Source: Hymenobacter caeli (GTDB lineage: Bacteria > Bacteroidota > Bacteroidia > Cytophagales > Hymenobacteraceae). From it: a stretch of DNA of 64,000 nucleotides. The position numbers and the translations under genes are program-made. Location of the stretch: NCBI RefSeq assembly GCF_013294115.1, contig NZ_JABSNP010000020.1, positions 20,110 through 84,109 on the forward strand, read 5' to 3'. Shown here one piece after another: positions 62,901 through 64,000 of this stretch; the stretch's first letter is position 1; each line of letters opens with the position of its first letter. Under the pieces are notes generated by a model. It saw only the letters and a list, made by a program, of their open reading frames with translations, ran no database searches and had not been told where the DNA came from.

Positions 62901-63147
62901 CCTCGAGCCCATCGGCCAGCTCAGCGGCTACCGGTACCAGAACGGCCTGGGCTACTACGAGAGCCCGCGCGACGCGGCCACCAACTTTTTTCTAAGCGAA
63001 GTGCCGCGCGGTACGCACGTGTTTGAGTACCGGCTGCGGGCCGCCCAGGCCGGCAATTTTTCGGGGGGGCTGAGCCAGGTGCAGTGCCTGTACGCGCCCG
63101 AATTTGGGGCCAACTCGGCGGGGCGGCGGCTCACCATTGCGCGGTAG
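56941..63147 (+). CDS. Alpha-2-macroglobulin family protein
   Basis: 2068 aa. A signal peptide (FFLLACLLLLLTF) is followed by an N-terminal helical region (about 25-380), MG domains (about 400-1000; RTFLFTDRAIYRPGQTVYFKGI is the MG2 start), a bait/A2M domain (TDFRETALWEPALRTDKNGD) and a TED with a thioester-like CSEQ (Cys1518-Gln1521 in YECSEQTFDRLYANVLA). The C-terminus is a receptor-binding-like domain (YHLxDxRAAGLEP-like). It probably traps proteases in the periplasm, as in other bacterial A2Ms (family knowledge). Residues about 1409-1445 are a Lys/Ser-rich insert holding a palindromic DNA element. Two patches (58.26-59.05 and 60.31-60.68 kb) are AT-richer than the rest. Confidence 0.92.
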   Translation: MRFFLLACLLLLLTFTADRAASGPGPGPLAAQWKKIDALLQKEQTATAAPLIEKIYQQARRENNAPAYVRALLYKIRLLENKENDADEKAIALLEADLKTAQFPARPVLHSLLAGLYADYYNQHRYQLYQRTAGAAPTADTATPGAADGGTTLATWDAPRLGAAIVRHYFQSVEDEPARQLKTTLVDLGDLATGGDAEGRALRPTLYDLLAQRAIAGLQNQELYISRPEQQFQVADPKLFGSAAEFAALKLGAPAADSLNGPLLALRLLQRLTAARLPLAAAHPGALAAVDLQRLDYLHTLTQNTDLADQYAPALARLAEAYKALPLSTEFMARQAEAARDSTPVAAVALARAAEARFPKSRGAARARALHEQIERPELTFSAAEIVVPGQAWRLDVTARNLTTLHAWAYRIALKEWEESGDYDERPLAKQYARALKAAPTATWAVLVPAHPRNYKDQKIPATGPVLPAGYYLVLLSNKARLSTDAAAPSAQAGTVTAYAFVGASELSAVKRVNERTGVTTLLLLNRQSGALLANTTARGVYQAYDRPKSRTNIRLGEKTKATAAGEIAVPAPARPTAQLGQERLATAQVWQGRDTLLVNIENEQYAISNKPVVEQPARRTFLFTDRAIYRPGQTVYFKGILTQVLRGKADLLIGQSASVRLVDVNGQTVQTLSFTTSDFGSFNGSLVLPTGLLNGVMTLQTDDNGVQLAVEDYKRPTFYVQLDSVPGRPQLGQPLAVSGRARAYAGQATDGATVQYRVTRRELYELFDGGFGRGMYPPNRGGTQEIAHGTATTDAEGRFSLTFTPPLGAPRAGRRGWEPGYLFEVTADVTDAAGETRSATRGFPIGRNPLSLSITGPEMADKQRLPTFRLLGTNATGEPLPAAGTLRLLALHYRPNPAGVPGPAPETPANEAAPELVKTLAFDTKASPALDLSAALGALPTGRYRLEARAAGRDSARARHDFTLYDAGAPTVPFATPDWFVALADTVAPGQATAILLGSSEAEARILLEVERGGQLLRQEWLTLRAGEQRRVAVESGPAGAPGPLYIHTTQVRANRLYRHDATVQVTEKPQPLQLTISTFRDKLQPGQKETWRIAIHQAGGKAADAELLATLYDQSLDVFRPHSFQGLDFGDGGYEARFGWEGEFGELTSNSYATTNDGPGPKDVNYPELNDWQRHLDEVPDQEELQDKNATPGSSPRMRVRAMANADGAMASAPARMAVAKFTPPVIKRDEEVRADTAVRQPAQPDLSTVPTRTDFRETALWEPALRTDKNGDVVLEFQMPEAVTRWQLLALAHDRNLHVGQLARQLVTQKEIQLTPNAPRFLRQGDTFTFPAKFSNLTDHATRGTAQLFLLDAATGQDLTAQLLRGPAQQPVAAGAHQSAALGWDISLPADFAPVAVTYRVVAQAESQELRTKSQDKSTKKKNRQAPLSAGEGSGVRFSDGEENTLPVLPNRILVTESLPLPIVGPGTRTFELKKLTSTASPTRRNYSLTLEMTANPAWYAVQSLPYLMEYPYECSEQTFDRLYANVLAAQILRSNPRFKAVLAEWTRQAQSGTAAQRNALESKLSQNQELKNLLLQETPWVRDAQGETERLARLTTLFDTVRLRTETARTLAKLRAMQGPDGAFPWFEKMPADRYLTQLIVAGFGKLKKLGALDASQDAAARPLLQAALAYLDAATARDYAELRRQKAVKLVDNHLSDLQIQALYARSFWPGLPVAKAAQPAYAYYRGQAAKFWPDQTRYLQAQVALALFRESKGAPAAQQILRALAENALHSPALGMYWKDVTGGCYWREAPTETQATLIEAFDEVKNDQKSVDEMKLWLLTQKQTQHWPSTRATADACYALLLRGSDWLAAPQPLQISVGAQAVRPEAAQAGTGYFKTSWPAADILPAQGKVTITKSDAGVAWGALYWQYFEDIDQITPAATPLGLERQLYRETRTAGGPVLEKLTAATPLKVGDALVVRLVLRTDKALEYVHLKDQRAAGLEPIGQLSGYRYQNGLGYYESPRDAATNFFLSEVPRGTHVFEYRLRAAQAGNFSGGLSQVQCLYAPEFGANSAGRRLTIAR
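61227..61247. repeat. REP-like palindrome inside the A2M coding sequence
   Basis: CCCCTCTCCGCGGGAGAGGG is followed by GTCGGGGGTGAGG. The frame stays open and encodes APLSAGEGSGVRF. This CCCCTCTCC-type sequence is usually intergenic in bacteria (memory). Here it is embedded in a Lys/Gln/Ser-rich linker between MG and thioester regions. Confidence 0.8.
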
Positions 63148-63221
63148 CGGGGGCAGGGTGCCGGGGCCCCGGGCGGTGGGGCCCGGGGACTAGCGGACGC
63201 ATGGCCGGCCCCGTGTGGGAC

Positions 63222-63252
63222 TTGCATCTTACTAAGAATGCGCTTAGCTTTG
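63222..63252 (+). promoter_or_regulatory. Bacteroidota-type promoter of the H1-like gene
   Basis: TTG at 63222-63224, 20 nt, then TAGCTTTG at 63245-63252, a full -7 box. The ATG is 31 nt further downstream. Confidence 0.7.
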
Positions 63253-63282
63253 CCCTTCGACTATTCTGATAATGATTATACT

Positions 63283-63897
63283 ATGAAGCAGTTGTTAACC
63301 CTGGCGGCCCTGGTCCTGACCCTGGGCGCGGCCCACGCGCAGACGCCCGTAACGAAACTTCCCGGCGAAGAAAACCTGAGTTTGCGCGAGCGCGCCGAGC
63401 GGGATTTCCTCATGCCCGTGCGCCGCAAAAAGGCCGCTGAAGTGGCCCGCCCCGCCGCCGAAAACGACGCCACCGCCGCGCCCGAAAACGACGCCACCGC
63501 CCACGCCACGGCCAGCGCCGACGAGGCCCGGCCCGAGGAGACGGCCGTTGTCGCTCGCGAAGCCCACACCACCCGCTCCTACGCCGCCCGCCACGCCGCC
63601 TGGCTGTCCGCCCGCCGCGCCGAGGCCCGGGCTGAAGAGCGCGCTTCTGAGCGCCGCGCCGCCCGCCGTAGCAGCAGCAAGCGCAGCACCAAAGCCACCA
63701 AGACGAAAACCAAAACCAAGTCGAAAGCCGCTCGCGCCAAGGAGGCCCGCGCCGCCAAAAGCAGCAAGAGCCACCACAGCGCGACCAAAACCAAGCACAA
63801 GGCCGCAGCCAAGAAAGTGACTTCGCACAAGAAGTCGTCGGTTGCCAAGCACAAGGCTACGGCCAGCCACAAAAGCAGCAAGAAGCACCGCCGCTAG
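63283..63897 (+). CDS. Exported Lys/Ala-rich histone-H1-like protein
   Basis: 204 aa from ATG 63283. A signal peptide (MKQLLTLAALVLTLGAAHAQ) precedes an acidic region (about 20-90) and then a long Arg/Lys/Ala/Ser stretch (about 100-204) with AKTKTK, KAAAKK and SHKKSS units resembling histone H1 tails. The signal peptide sends it to the periplasm or beyond, which is odd for a DNA-binding tail; it may instead bind cell wall, lipid A or extracellular DNA. No specific family is identified. Confidence 0.65.
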   Translation: MKQLLTLAALVLTLGAAHAQTPVTKLPGEENLSLRERAERDFLMPVRRKKAAEVARPAAENDATAAPENDATAHATASADEARPEETAVVAREAHTTRSYAARHAAWLSARRAEARAEERASERRAARRSSSKRSTKATKTKTKTKSKAARAKEARAAKSSKSHHSATKTKHKAAAKKVTSHKKSSVAKHKATASHKSSKKHRR

Positions 63898-64000
63898 GCC
63901 CTGTTCTACTCTACCCTACTATTTTTACAGACCTTTGACAGACCACTAGTTGTCGGAGCAGCCATTCTAATAGAGCTACGACCAGTCGGACCATTTTGTG
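63898..64000. other. Window end without gene
   Basis: 103 nt after the last stop codon. The sequence is AT-richer (GTTCTACTCTACCCTACTA) and holds no complete feature; a partial downstream gene may begin beyond the window. Confidence 0.4.

Overview
The window is GC-rich chromosomal DNA from a member of the Bacteroidota, most likely a Hymenobacter-like Cytophagales bacterium (inference). Lineage markers seen here are type IX secretion sorting domains on two exported proteins, the gliding lipoprotein GldH, a GWxTD-family protein, a DUF2723 membrane glycosyltransferase, a GlmU-like acyl/nucleotidyl protein, a two-component sensor with a periplasmic propeller, and several promoters of the Bacteroidota type (TTG or TTTG, 18-20 nt, TAnnTTTG). 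No rRNA, tRNA or CRISPR array was found.

Layout. 1-7.2 kb: ribosomal protein L31, a GlmU-like gene whose 3' end is repeated 1.1 kb downstream as a remnant, an AT-rich orphan gene, then holB, hemC, an exported cyclophilin and a sugar-nucleotide reductase-like SDR. 7.3-13.8 kb: an unusual accessory locus. A 72-aa precursor carries three copies of GGSGGWGND. Behind it, on the same strand, lie a family-5 solute-binding lipoprotein and two Dpp/Opp-type permeases. A divergent 510-aa alpha-helical protein may combine a winged helix with TPR-like repeats. A bipartite motif (GTCACA-N10-AAGTGTCC) recurs three times, each time abutting a candidate promoter. This is the best candidate for an undescribed system, possibly peptide signalling. 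13.8-23 kb: a PKD protein, a LytTR response regulator next to a hybrid histidine kinase with REC and HPt, and a large T9SS-exported subtilase-fold protease.

23-31 kb: bacilliredoxin, a TonB-dependent siderophore-type receptor with two matching operators around its promoter plus a PepSY membrane protein, a DMT-type transporter, a GxxExxY gene bracketed by inverted repeats exactly between two neighbouring genes, and RecQ. 31-43 kb: envelope-sugar genes (KdsD-like isomerase, mannose-1-phosphate guanylyltransferase), RlmB, a GWxTD protein, an O-antigen-ligase-like protein, DUF2723, a cupredoxin and BirA. 43-51 kb: RsfS, FtsH, LutC-like, LpxH, a zinc alcohol dehydrogenase and a Uma2-type nuclease. 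51-64 kb: RicT, GldH, a cold-shock protein, a highly hydrophilic disordered protein, a nested palindromic repeat cluster, a DinB-like protein, a 2068-aa alpha-2-macroglobulin and a signal-peptide-bearing histone-H1-like protein.

Most genes look like ordinary housekeeping or envelope functions. Intergenic regions repeatedly hold short inverted repeats (a TAGCTNTTAGC type and an AGTTAAAAGT type) that also form terminators. Start codons were chosen from signal peptides, family length and spacing; where TTG or GTG is used this is stated.
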